64,000 nucleotides of DNA, from assembly GCF_001653565.1 (NCBI RefSeq), contig NZ_LYPB01000077.1, positions 62,001 through 126,000 of the forward strand. The letters are read 5' to 3'. Positions 15,201 to 23,062 of the stretch are shown piece by piece. Each line of letters starts with the position of its first letter. Position 1 is the first letter of the stretch. The stretch is from Paenibacillus oryzisoli (GTDB lineage Bacteria; Bacillota; Bacilli; Paenibacillales; NBRC-103111). The position numbers and the translations under genes were made by a program. Under the pieces are notes generated by a model that made no database searches, was not told where the DNA came from, and saw nothing but the letters and a program-made list of their open reading frames with translations.

Positions 15201-17579
15201 TCACTTCTTGTAAACGGCGTACCTGTGGTAAGTGGTAATAGCTCTGATTCCATTGCTTTAACTGGAGATGACACGGATATTACAGTAGTTGTAACAGCAG
15301 AGGATGGTCTGACAACGGTCACCTATACGGTTTCGATTCATCGAATCTCCGCTCAAGTTGATGCCTCTTTACTTAGTCTGCTTGTGAATGGTGGTACGTT
15401 ATCACCGGAATTTGATTCTAACATAACGCAATATCAAATCCATGTGCCATATGACATTCATGACATCACTCTCGTTCCGAGGGCAGGCAACAGTCTTGCG
15501 GATATTACGATTAATGGGAAAGTGGTGCAAAGTGGTTCGACTTCAGAATCAATTCCTTTATTGGAAGGGCAAAATAGTATTGTCGTTTATGTAGTTTCAC
15601 CTGATGGAACTGCAAATGAAACCTATGAGATTACCGTCCACAGGGAAAATAGTCCATATGGTCAAGTATCAGGAACTGTCGTGGATCAAAGTAATCATCC
15701 CGTATATGGAGCAAATGTAACGCTTACTAAGCTTGGTGAGTCAAGAACTACGATAACAGATGCTTATGGTGCATTTACCTTCTCTGATGTACTGCCAGAT
15801 ACGGATATTACGATCACAGCACAAAAAGCAGGCTATGACGAAGCGACGATGGGCCATATCACGGTGACGGTTGGACAGACTACGTTAGTGAACCCATTGT
15901 CCTTACAAGCACACGGCGCAATAGCATCTTTAACAGGCGCCGCAGAAGCGAAACCGGGTAAATCGATGCTATCCACGTTCCAAATTAACAATGTATCGAG
16001 CAGTGTGTACTCGGCTGTGTATTCAGTTGACCTCATCGTTAACTTTGATTCGACGAAGTTACAGTGGATATCCACACTTCCAAGCTCATCCCAATTGCAA
16101 ATTATACAAGGGGATTCAACATCGGAGGGATCACTTGCAATAAAGGTGTTGATGGTGGATGACAGCCTAGCTATCCTGCCTGATACCGATCTATTCGTCA
16201 TAAATTGGAAGGTGAAAGACACAGCTCCTTCAGGTGAAACAGTGGTTAGATTATCGAAATCAGATTTAATGAATGGTCGAGGGGATCTGTTTCAAGCGAC
16301 GGCTTCAGAACATTCGTTTGACATCAAACGAGAAGTGATTATAGACCCTGATCCAACAACAGATCCAACAACAGACCCAACAACAGACCCAACACCAACA
16401 TCAGATCCTGATCCGGTCACTAAGCCAGACACGGGAACGAACACGTCGAAAGATCCGTCCCAACTCTTGCTAGAGTCGAACGACCAAGGAACCGCTACGC
16501 TTACAAAAGCTAATTTAGAAAGCGCTATTCAAGCGACGCAAGAGGATCAAAATGGCAAAAAAGTAATCGTTGTAAATTTGAAATCTAACTCGTCCTTAGA
16601 ACAATTTGGTCTGCTGCTTCCTGCAGATCTGTTGAACGCGAAGGAGCACGCATTTGAACTTAAACTTCAATCGGAGCTAGGCACTATTGTAATCTCTGAT
16701 CACATGCTGAATGGTCTGGGTACTCTAGGTGACATGTTGGAAATTCGTTTAACGAAAGCTACTTCGATTGATAATCGTCCTGTATACGACATTCAGCTGC
16801 TTGCGAATGGGAAGACGATTGAATGGCATAATCCAGACGCACCGGTTACGATTCAGATTCCATATTTGCCTTCACAAGAAGAAAAGCAGAATCCTGATCA
16901 CATCGCTGTCTTTTACATCAATCCACAAGGACAGCGGATACCTGTACCGAATGGGCATTATGACGCGGGGGCAGGGCAAGTCATCTTTACAACCAAACAT
17001 TTTAGCCAGTATGCCATAATGTACAAGAGTCCGACTTTCACTGATCTAACTTCTGTGAAATGGGCACAATCGTCAATTGAAACACTTGCAGCCAAGGGAG
17101 TTATTGAAGGTAGAAACATACACGAGTTCGACCCACAAAGCAGCATTACACGAGCCGATTTCATTATTCTACTAATGCGAGCTTTGGATCTTCCAGCACG
17201 TATAAGTGATGCCTTCACGGATGTTTCCAGTAATGACTATTATTCCAATGCGCTCACCAATGCCAAGGCATATGGCATTACGACAGGTACAGGAAATAAC
17301 CTATTCGAACCGAACAAACCGATTACACGTGAGGATACGATGGTTCTGACGGCAAGAGCGCTTCAAGTAAGTAAGCAACTTCTTAGTAGTACAAGTTCAA
17401 TAGAGGCACAACTAGCGTATAAAGATGCATCTGACATTTCCGACTATGCCCTAGGTAGTATTGCAGCCCTTACTGCCAAAGGCTTTGTTCAAGGCGATGA
17501 AACAGGCATTCATCCGAAGCAGGACCTCTCCCGCGCACAAGCGGCTGTGTTAATTCATCGGATTGTAATGAATAAGTAA
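12231..17579 (+). CDS. SLH-anchored multidomain beta-helix surface enzyme
   Basis: About 1,782 aa. Signal peptide to about residue 35 (ARVHA); beta-helix catalytic region (about 38-570) closely matching the preceding enzyme; two carboxypeptidase-regulatory-like domains (about 573-745); a jelly-roll domain like the C-terminus of its paralogue (about 747-945); two cadherin-like beta-sandwich domains (about 946-1136); a third regulatory-like domain (about 1141-1225); a cohesin-like beta domain (about 1226-1370); a DPTT repeat linker; a further beta domain; and three S-layer homology domains (about 1602-1782, with ITRADFIILLMRAL and TREDTMVLTARAL). The SLH domains hold the enzyme on the cell wall. 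ATG 12231 has AGGAGG 6-7 nt before it; the earlier ATG 12198 lies in the -10 box. The substrate is probably that of the neighbouring secreted enzyme. Confidence 0.82.
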   Translation: MLFQQKRLKWSSMFLAITLVFGIVSSLLPVARVHAATGSIYYLDATGGNDSNIGTSEGTAWQTLGKVNATTFQPGDRILLKSGEVWDGQLWPKGSGSPGMPIIIDQYGSGSKPAIRGKGLVEDAVRLFNQEYWEIHHLDVSNAKPATATPGENLGDYRGIHISGDNSTTLDYFRIVAVDVHDVTGQINWISGTQPNPPQPGIRFKTGWDGSKKTGGIVFDTTVPNIFSPPSQATVINDVIVEQSTITNTSFAGITFKQYTGDGKDANGNTIAVSTGWGERANGTDPKFTPHTNIIIRDNYITQKDTAYGCNAMYLTDIRGGLVENNVVYKAGTSGIEMYYADDIVVQYNEVYETTQKAGGADSNGIDPDKGTTKILIQYNYVHDNGDGILICQFVFGDTVIRNNVIKSNTRYPIYLHSDKKAVAEVYNNTIYNDKSNYLIYGYGSSLDATYNIRNNNLYTTRAGATITTSGTTFYENNNYFGSGLMIPTSDTKALQVDPKFVSTVTGPSGTIETGPRLDSALGFRSKSGSAMINAGIVMPNNGSKDYAGHTLYNGRPDIGAFEYYTEANSTTESVNGKVKDGSGKAVAGAKVSMVVNEVSYTATTDAKGSFVIADVPLAAGVELKTEKTGYLTTTSTIAIQPPNMTTLDIVITSNSPYGSLRGSILDEKMSPLEGVTAKVMFDGEEIVSGTTDSTGTLQLGQVPIGENYTIMLSKAGYLPVSKGNVTITPESLTDIGKVLLSSKQPQVLYNHTFNGLSTGALSSGNNLTISASGGSVEVAEVPSASDKSVLLTRSSNSGNTSLSQTFATPLTGIVTIEADLRRKDSYVSGNNWISLPYVYGSTNLTNPGISFAFDKGTIKGYKGTTTTDFMKYVVGQWYNMRMVIDMAAQSFDLYIDGQKMVDRAPYRIAMNDIKKIDFYANSTNYGSVYIDNVRVTQGIGYSKTDATLAELSSDAGLLTRVDGTHYSMQVPSNVEHVKLTPVANSPNVKSLLVNGVPVVSGNSSDSIALTGDDTDITVVVTAEDGLTTVTYTVSIHRISAQVDASLLSLLVNGGTLSPEFDSNITQYQIHVPYDIHDITLVPRAGNSLADITINGKVVQSGSTSESIPLLEGQNSIVVYVVSPDGTANETYEITVHRENSPYGQVSGTVVDQSNHPVYGANVTLTKLGESRTTITDAYGAFTFSDVLPDTDITITAQKAGYDEATMGHITVTVGQTTLVNPLSLQAHGAIASLTGAAEAKPGKSMLSTFQINNVSSSVYSAVYSVDLIVNFDSTKLQWISTLPSSSQLQIIQGDSTSEGSLAIKVLMVDDSLAILPDTDLFVINWKVKDTAPSGETVVRLSKSDLMNGRGDLFQATASEHSFDIKREVIIDPDPTTDPTTDPTTDPTPTSDPDPVTKPDTGTNTSKDPSQLLLESNDQGTATLTKANLESAIQATQEDQNGKKVIVVNLKSNSSLEQFGLLLPADLLNAKEHAFELKLQSELGTIVISDHMLNGLGTLGDMLEIRLTKATSIDNRPVYDIQLLANGKTIEWHNPDAPVTIQIPYLPSQEEKQNPDHIAVFYINPQGQRIPVPNGHYDAGAGQVIFTTKHFSQYAIMYKSPTFTDLTSVKWAQSSIETLAAKGVIEGRNIHEFDPQSSITRADFIILLMRALDLPARISDAFTDVSSNDYYSNALTNAKAYGITTGTGNNLFEPNKPITREDTMVLTARALQVSKQLLSSTSSIEAQLAYKDASDISDYALGSIAALTAKGFVQGDETGIHPKQDLSRAQAAVLIHRIVMNK
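16350..16397 (+). repeat. 12-bp tandem repeat encoding the DPTT linker
   Basis: Four units of GATCCAACAACA or close variants (16350, 16362, 16374, 16386). They encode the flexible Asp-Pro-Thr-Thr linker between the cohesin-like domain and the wall-proximal part, and could change in length by slippage. Confidence 0.85.
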
Positions 17580-17593
17580 TCCTATAAAGGCTT

Positions 17594-17627
17594 GACCCAG
17601 AGCGACAATTGCTCTGGGTCTTTTTTT
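17594..17627 (+). terminator. Terminator after the SLH enzyme gene
   Basis: GACCCAGAGC (17594-17603), loop GACAATT, GCTCTGGGTC (17611-17620), then seven T. Confidence 0.95.
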
Positions 17628-17656
17628 CTTATCAATTTTCATCACTGTGAAATAGT

Positions 17657-17709
17657 GAAAGAACTTCATTCGATGCGCAATGTAACTAACCTGTGAGGCC
17701 TTTTATAAT
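17657..17709 (+). promoter_or_regulatory. Regulated promoter with GAAAGA-type operator (site C)
   Basis: GAAAGAACTTCATTCGAT begins at 17657; the -10 box TATAAT is at 17704-17709, 47 nt later. It has one base fewer than site D inside the element, which accounts for most of the distance difference. It drives the permease, kinase and regulator genes. Confidence 0.65.
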
Positions 17710-17767
17710 AAAACTATAAGATAACAAGCGAATCACGTAGCGCTTTGAACAGGGAGTGGAATGATTA

Positions 17768-18727
17768 ATGGAAAGCACCGTGGAGCAAACAGACCGTTTA
17801 CTTGCAAAATCGAAGAAAAAGAAAATTCCATTTCTGAGCCGATGGGAATCTCCCATGGCTGGTTACCTCTTTTTGTCCCCTTGGTTAATAGGGTTCTTCC
17901 TGTTAACACTAGGGCCAATCCTAATGTCCTTGTATTACTCGTTTACGGATTATTCCTTGCTGGACGCTCCGCATTGGCTAGGCGCACAGAACTACAAGCA
18001 TATCGTGATGGAAGATGACACCTTCCGCGAGTCCATCAAAGTAACTTTGCTATTCGTCGTATTCTCCGTCCCACTGAAGCTCGTTACTGCTCTCTTGGTG
18101 GCGATGCTGCTGAATAAGAAGATCAGAGGGATCTCATTCTATCGAACCATGATCTACTTCCCATCCTTGATCGGGACGAGTATCGCCGTATCGATTCTGT
18201 GGAAAAATATTTTCAGCAAAGACGGCTTTATTAACCAAGCCTTAGCGCTTGTCGGCATTCAAGGGAAGTCATGGATTGCTGACCCTGACACTGCTTTGGG
18301 GACACTAGTGCTTCTCATTGCGTGGCAATTCGGATCGGCGATGATTATTTTCCTTGCAGGACTTAAACAAATTCCAACGGATTTGTATGAAGCCTCTTCT
18401 GTAGATGGCGCTAGCAAGGTACGACAATTTTTCACGATCACATTGCCGATGTTATCTCCAATCATTTTGTTCAACTTTGTGCAATCTACGATTAATTCTT
18501 TCCAGATGTTTACGCAGGCGTTTATCATCACCAATGGGGGACCTGTGAATTCCACCTATGTCTACGTCATGTACTTGTATGAGCGAGCTTTCTCCAAGTT
18601 TCAAATGGGCTATGCCTCAGCGTTAGCTTGGATTCTACTGGTTATTATTGCAGCCGTAACAGCGCTTATTTTCGCTACCTCTAAATACTGGGTTTACTAT
18701 GAGACGCAAGGAGGGAAGGGGAAATGA
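17768..18727 (+). CDS. Sugar ABC transporter permease (UgpA/MalF type)
   Basis: A 319-aa inner-membrane protein with about six membrane segments, the first at about residues 32-55. The EAA loop that contacts the ATPase is present (EASSVDGASK... ending in TLP). Together with the next gene it forms the channel for oligosaccharides delivered by the binding lipoprotein at 23063. It is the first gene after promoter site C. The ribosome site GGGAG is about 11 nt before ATG 17768; an ATG 7 nt earlier is in another frame. No ATPase gene is nearby. Confidence 0.93.
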   Translation: MESTVEQTDRLLAKSKKKKIPFLSRWESPMAGYLFLSPWLIGFFLLTLGPILMSLYYSFTDYSLLDAPHWLGAQNYKHIVMEDDTFRESIKVTLLFVVFSVPLKLVTALLVAMLLNKKIRGISFYRTMIYFPSLIGTSIAVSILWKNIFSKDGFINQALALVGIQGKSWIADPDTALGTLVLLIAWQFGSAMIIFLAGLKQIPTDLYEASSVDGASKVRQFFTITLPMLSPIILFNFVQSTINSFQMFTQAFIITNGGPVNSTYVYVMYLYERAFSKFQMGYASALAWILLVIIAAVTALIFATSKYWVYYETQGGKGK

Positions 18728-19563
18728 TGGCAAGACGCCAAGGTTTGACCCATCTTTTGTTACTGATTTCAAGCATCATCATGATGTATCCCGTCTTCTG
18801 GTGGCTAGGAGCTTCACTCAAGACGAATGATGAGATGCGCTCACCGAATTTATTTCCCGAAACATTCCGTTGGGCGAATTATACCGAAGGCTGGGTCTCC
18901 GTTCCTAACTATGACTTCAGCGTATTCTATATCAACAACTTGCAACTCATTTCAGGTGTTTTATTTACAAGTATCGTTTCTTGTTCCCTTGTTGCCTTTG
19001 CATTTGCTCGCTTGGATTTCCCGCTTCGTAAGCTGTGGTTCGGCATTCTGCTTGTAACGTTAATGCTGCCAACGCAAGTAACTATCGTACCTCAGTATGT
19101 GTTATTTAGTAAATTCGATTGGATTAATACGTATTTACCATTTTATGTTCCTCACTTGCTCGCAGGCGGTGTGGGAGGCCCCTTCTTCATCTATTTGCTC
19201 GTGCAATTTATTCGTTCCATACCGAAAGAGTTGGATGAGTCGGCGAAAATAGATGGATGTTCTTGGTTCGGTATTTACTGGCGCATCATTATTCCGTTGA
19301 CCAAGCCTGCGCTGGTGACTGTTGCTATTTATTGTTTCCTTTGGAATTGGGATGATTTCTTTGGTCAATTATTGTATATCAATTCCGTTGATAAATATAC
19401 GGTTAACTTAGCTCTGAAGCTGTTCATTGATTCTGCGGGAACGGTTCCATGGGGGCAAATGTTAGCCATGTCATTGGTCTCTGTTCTGCCTGCCGTGATC
19501 ATTTTCTTCATAGCTCAGAAGCATTTCGTCGAGGGTATTGCTTCGGGTGCCTTAAAAGGATAA
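18724..19563 (+). CDS. Sugar ABC transporter permease (MalG/UgpE type)
   Basis: The second channel subunit, 279 aa, with an N-terminal membrane segment (LLLLISSIIMMYPVFWWL) and the EAA motif DESAKIDGCSWF in the last third. Its ATG overlaps the stop of the first permease (ATGA), showing translational coupling. The ribosome site lies in the purine-rich end of the upstream gene (GGAGGGAAGGGG). MalG-type subunits pair one-to-one with the partner above. A weak terminator follows before the kinase gene. Confidence 0.93.
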   Translation: MMARRQGLTHLLLLISSIIMMYPVFWWLGASLKTNDEMRSPNLFPETFRWANYTEGWVSVPNYDFSVFYINNLQLISGVLFTSIVSCSLVAFAFARLDFPLRKLWFGILLVTLMLPTQVTIVPQYVLFSKFDWINTYLPFYVPHLLAGGVGGPFFIYLLVQFIRSIPKELDESAKIDGCSWFGIYWRIIIPLTKPALVTVAIYCFLWNWDDFFGQLLYINSVDKYTVNLALKLFIDSAGTVPWGQMLAMSLVSVLPAVIIFFIAQKHFVEGIASGALKG

Positions 19564-19579
19564 GCTTAAGAATGACCAG

Positions 19580-19612
19580 GAAAGCTGCTGCATTTGCCGC
19601 GGCTTTCTTTGC
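19580..19612 (+). terminator. Weak terminator or attenuator before the kinase gene
   Basis: GAAAGCTGC (19580-19588) pairs with GCGGCTTTC (19599-19607) through one G-T wobble; only three T follow. It probably lets part of the transcription through to the kinase/regulator genes, keeping them below the level of the transporter. Confidence 0.6.
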
Positions 19613-19649
19613 ATAAGAGCTTAGTTTGAATCATACGGAGGGCAGACAC

Positions 19650-21353
19650 ATGCTGCAAAATCCATTCAAAACATATCGCATTATTGCGGTTTATTTCTTC
19701 AGCTCAGCTGTCATTATTACTATGTTAATCGGGATTGTTATTGCTGTTAGTTATTCGGGGACTTCAAGCGAAATTGCTTCCAATACTTCTTTTTATCAGC
19801 AACGCTTGTTGAATGAGTTGAGCAAGAAGATGAGCACAAGCTTAATTGGCATTGAGCAGACTTCAGGAACCTCGGCCAAAAACGTAGATCTTCTTTACGG
19901 TCGTTTGAAAGATAAAGACGCTTATGAGCGCCTTCAAATCGAGACGGACTTACAAAGTCAATTGAACTATCTGGTCTTCGGTACACCGATTCTGCAATCG
20001 ATCCATGTCTATTCGGATTACCCATTTACATCGGATACCCAAGGTCCTGTTACGTTCTTCCCCATGTCGCAATTAGATAAGGAAGCTTGGTATCCAAGTA
20101 TTCTAGAAACGGATAGCGCCTGGCTTGGCGAGCACAAAATTATGTCTAATGGACGTGAAGAATCGGTAATAAGTTTTGCCCGTAAGGTCATCAATAATAG
20201 TAATCAATATTACAGCTTAATGGTTTTTAATATTAAAGTATCGAGCATTCGGCATTTGATTTCAACAGAAGATGATACCACCAATATGGCGTTACTTGAT
20301 GCAGCAGGCAGACTAATTACACATTCTGGCAATAGCAGCCTATTGCAGCAAGCGACACTGACATTGAAGGGGGAGATGGATAAGCCAAGCGGTTCCTTAC
20401 GTGTGGAGGATGATTTCTTCGTTTGGGCTAAATCACCAGATTCCCAGTGGACACTCTTCGAAGCAAGCTCTTGGAGTGAAATGACTAAAGGCAGTAAAAG
20501 CATGGCGAAGCTCTTCCTTCTTCTCGGAGCGACCTCGATTGTGCTCGTGTTGTTACTTACTCTATTCCTGTCACGCCGTTTCATGAGACCGATGAATCAA
20601 TTAATTCGGGCCATGGGGCAATATTCGCTTGGGGAAGATCAAGGATTACCTACCGACTATAAGAATGAGTTTGGTAAATTATTTCATGGATATCGTAAGT
20701 TAACGCAACGGATCGAAGATCTCTATGAATCTCTGCGGGAGCAGCATGTGCAGCAGCGAGCAGCGGAGCTGAAATCGTTGCAAATGATGATTAATCCTCA
20801 TTTCCTATATAATACGCTTGATCAGATTAACTGGACGGCGATCGAGGCGGGGCAGAATAAAATCAGCTCGATGCTCGCGCAAGTAGCGAGTATGTTTCGA
20901 TTAGCGCTCTCTAATACGAATAGTCTCGTGGCTGTAACAGAAGAAGTTGCGCACATTGAACACTATTTGAAATTTCAGCAAGTGCGTTGGGAAGATAAAA
21001 TGTCGTATATAATTACTGTGGATGAAAGCTGTAAGAACCTACTAATGCCGAAGATTTTTCTACAGCCGTTCGTGGAAAACGCTTTTATGCATGGCTTTCA
21101 TGGTGCTTCCGAAGCTGAGATAGGTGTAGACATCTATCGAGATGAGAGTAACTTATATGTAACGATTATGGATAATGGCAAAGGACTCAGTGCTAACTGG
21201 CAGAACAAACCTAGGAAGCGTGGTGGCTACGGACTGCGGAATGTAAAGGAACGACTGGACGCCTTATTCGGCAATCAATATAGCTTACAAATGAGCAACC
21301 GAGAGCAAGGCGGCGTTCAAGTTGATATTCGATTTCCGCTATCCGAGCAATAA
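19650..21353 (+). CDS. YesM-type sensor histidine kinase
   Basis: A 567-aa membrane kinase. First membrane segment at about residues 8-34, an extracellular sensor of about 250 residues, second membrane segment at about 285-305, HAMP, then the His-kinase domain of the LytS/YesM class with His384 in MINPHFLYNTL and an ATP-binding domain (LQPFVENAFMHGF, DNGKGL, GGYGLRNVKERL). It senses a sugar outside the cell, or its binding protein, and phosphorylates the AraC-type regulator encoded next. A TTG at 19626 is in frame, but GGAGG at 19637-19641 serves ATG 19650 with 8 nt spacing. Confidence 0.93.
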   Translation: MLQNPFKTYRIIAVYFFSSAVIITMLIGIVIAVSYSGTSSEIASNTSFYQQRLLNELSKKMSTSLIGIEQTSGTSAKNVDLLYGRLKDKDAYERLQIETDLQSQLNYLVFGTPILQSIHVYSDYPFTSDTQGPVTFFPMSQLDKEAWYPSILETDSAWLGEHKIMSNGREESVISFARKVINNSNQYYSLMVFNIKVSSIRHLISTEDDTTNMALLDAAGRLITHSGNSSLLQQATLTLKGEMDKPSGSLRVEDDFFVWAKSPDSQWTLFEASSWSEMTKGSKSMAKLFLLLGATSIVLVLLLTLFLSRRFMRPMNQLIRAMGQYSLGEDQGLPTDYKNEFGKLFHGYRKLTQRIEDLYESLREQHVQQRAAELKSLQMMINPHFLYNTLDQINWTAIEAGQNKISSMLAQVASMFRLALSNTNSLVAVTEEVAHIEHYLKFQQVRWEDKMSYIITVDESCKNLLMPKIFLQPFVENAFMHGFHGASEAEIGVDIYRDESNLYVTIMDNGKGLSANWQNKPRKRGGYGLRNVKERLDALFGNQYSLQMSNREQGGVQVDIRFPLSEQ

Positions 21354-21383
21354 CCATATTCACAACATAAGGGAGTAATAAGC

Positions 21384-22940
21384 ATGTGGAAAATAGCTAT
21401 AGTGGATGATGATTTCCAGGTTTTGCGTGGTTTACGACATAGTATACCTTGGGCTGAGCTAGATGCTGAGTTCGCAGGAGATGCGATTGATGGGGAAAGT
21501 GGACTAGAGTTAATTCGTGAAGTAGAGCCCGATATTGTCATTACAGATCTATATATGCCAGGCATTAGCGGGATTGAAATGATCGAGAAACTGCGGGGGG
21601 AAGGCTTTCAGGGCAGGTTCATTATTCATAGTGGTTATACCGACTTTGAGTATGCAAGGCAAGCGATTCGCCTAGATGTCGACGATTATTTGAATAAACC
21701 AATTACGATCGAGCAGATTCGCGAAGTCTTGTTTCGTACGATTGGACAACTAGAGGATTTCTATCTGGAGAAAATGGAAAAGAAGCGGCTTGTTCGTTTT
21801 GTTCAAAACTATGAGAAGCAAATGGCAGATGAGCAGCTTGCAGCTCTGCTTAATGGTACTCTTCAGGCCAATGCAGCGGACATGAAGCTGCCGAGTGTCG
21901 AAACGTATTGGACAGACTATGATCAGCAGGTCGTCGTGTTGGAATTGGTGAAGACAGACCGAATTTCTGATATCTCCGTGGCCGATTGGCATTTATTTCG
22001 GTTTGCCATGTCTAATATCACGAGGGAGCTGACACAGCAGGAATGGCCGGAATCAGCATTTGTTTGGCTATTCGGACCGTATTCAGCACTTGTTCTACAT
22101 ATTCCTCGCAGCGAGTCAGAAGAGATAGCTACTGCAAGAACTGCTGATTTCCTAGAGACTTTAACTAGCAGTATGCTCCGATATTTAGGCTTAACGGTGA
22201 AAGCTGCCCTTGGTCACCGCATCACTACATGGGAAGATTTGAAGGAGTCAGCAGACGTAGCTTTTGAATCGTTGCAAGCATTTGAACAAGGACAAGGCGC
22301 GTTAGAGCTCGTCCGTTACCTCTCTCAGTCCCTGCAAGAAAGCAGTGAGGAAGAGTTATGGTCGCATATTCAGCGCTTCATTAATAGGCAAGAGGCTTCT
22401 GCACAAGGCGGAGACCGCAAGTTATTCTATCGCGTCTTGGCTACGGAAATTTGGACGCTGCTGCAATACGCAGCACAACAAGCGGACATGACGATCACTC
22501 CTACGGATGAGAATGAATTGGTGACATCAACAGATACGATTATTCATCGTGCGGATGTGGAGAGTTTCCTGCAAGCGAAGGTGAAGAGCATTGGACTCAA
22601 AAGACAGCCAAGTATTAACCAGAAGCATAAAGCGGCAGTTGATTTCATGCTGGGGTACATTCATGAACATTATGCGAAGGACATTACGATGGATGAGTTG
22701 GCGGGACAGTTATTTATCTCGAAAAATTATTTGAATCAGTTATTTAAAAAGGTGACAGGGGAAACCTTTATGAACTACGTTATTCGTGTCAGACTTGAGA
22801 AAGCGAAGGCTCTTCTCTTGGAAGGGAATTTGTTGATTTATGAAGTCTCGGAACAGGTTGGATATCAAAATGTGCCATATTTCAGTACACTTTTCAAGAA
22901 ATATTGCGGAATTAACCCGAGTGATTTGCTGAGAAAGTAG
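21384..22940 (+). CDS. YesN-type response regulator with AraC DNA-binding domain
   Basis: A 518-aa regulator. The receiver (1-120) has the acidic pair in IVDDD, phospho-accepting Asp55 in ITDLYMPG and Lys in LNKPI. A long middle region of unknown role follows, then two helix-turn-helix motifs of the AraC type at the C-terminus (ITMDELAGQLFISKNYLNQL and VSEQVGYQNVPYFSTLFKKY). It follows its kinase by 30 nt, with AAGGGAG before the ATG. It is the best candidate to bind the GAAAGA-type elements found before four transcription units of this locus, one of which (22968) directly follows this gene. Confidence 0.93.
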   Translation: MWKIAIVDDDFQVLRGLRHSIPWAELDAEFAGDAIDGESGLELIREVEPDIVITDLYMPGISGIEMIEKLRGEGFQGRFIIHSGYTDFEYARQAIRLDVDDYLNKPITIEQIREVLFRTIGQLEDFYLEKMEKKRLVRFVQNYEKQMADEQLAALLNGTLQANAADMKLPSVETYWTDYDQQVVVLELVKTDRISDISVADWHLFRFAMSNITRELTQQEWPESAFVWLFGPYSALVLHIPRSESEEIATARTADFLETLTSSMLRYLGLTVKAALGHRITTWEDLKESADVAFESLQAFEQGQGALELVRYLSQSLQESSEEELWSHIQRFINRQEASAQGGDRKLFYRVLATEIWTLLQYAAQQADMTITPTDENELVTSTDTIIHRADVESFLQAKVKSIGLKRQPSINQKHKAAVDFMLGYIHEHYAKDITMDELAGQLFISKNYLNQLFKKVTGETFMNYVIRVRLEKAKALLLEGNLLIYEVSEQVGYQNVPYFSTLFKKYCGINPSDLLRK

Positions 22941-22967
22941 AGGTTTTCCCCACTTGTTTCAAAAACT

Positions 22968-23021
22968 GAAAGAAATCAGTTCGATCCTCTCCTATACCGT
23001 TCAGCCTTTCAGCGATACGAT
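22968..23021 (+). promoter_or_regulatory. Regulated promoter with GAAAGA-type operator (site D)
   Basis: GAAAGAAATCAGTTCGAT begins at 22968; the -10 box TACGAT is at 23016-23021, 48 nt later. It precedes the binding-protein gene. Confidence 0.62.
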
Positions 23022-23062
23022 AAGTGTGTGAGATCGACATATGCGAGAGGGGTAATTATACA

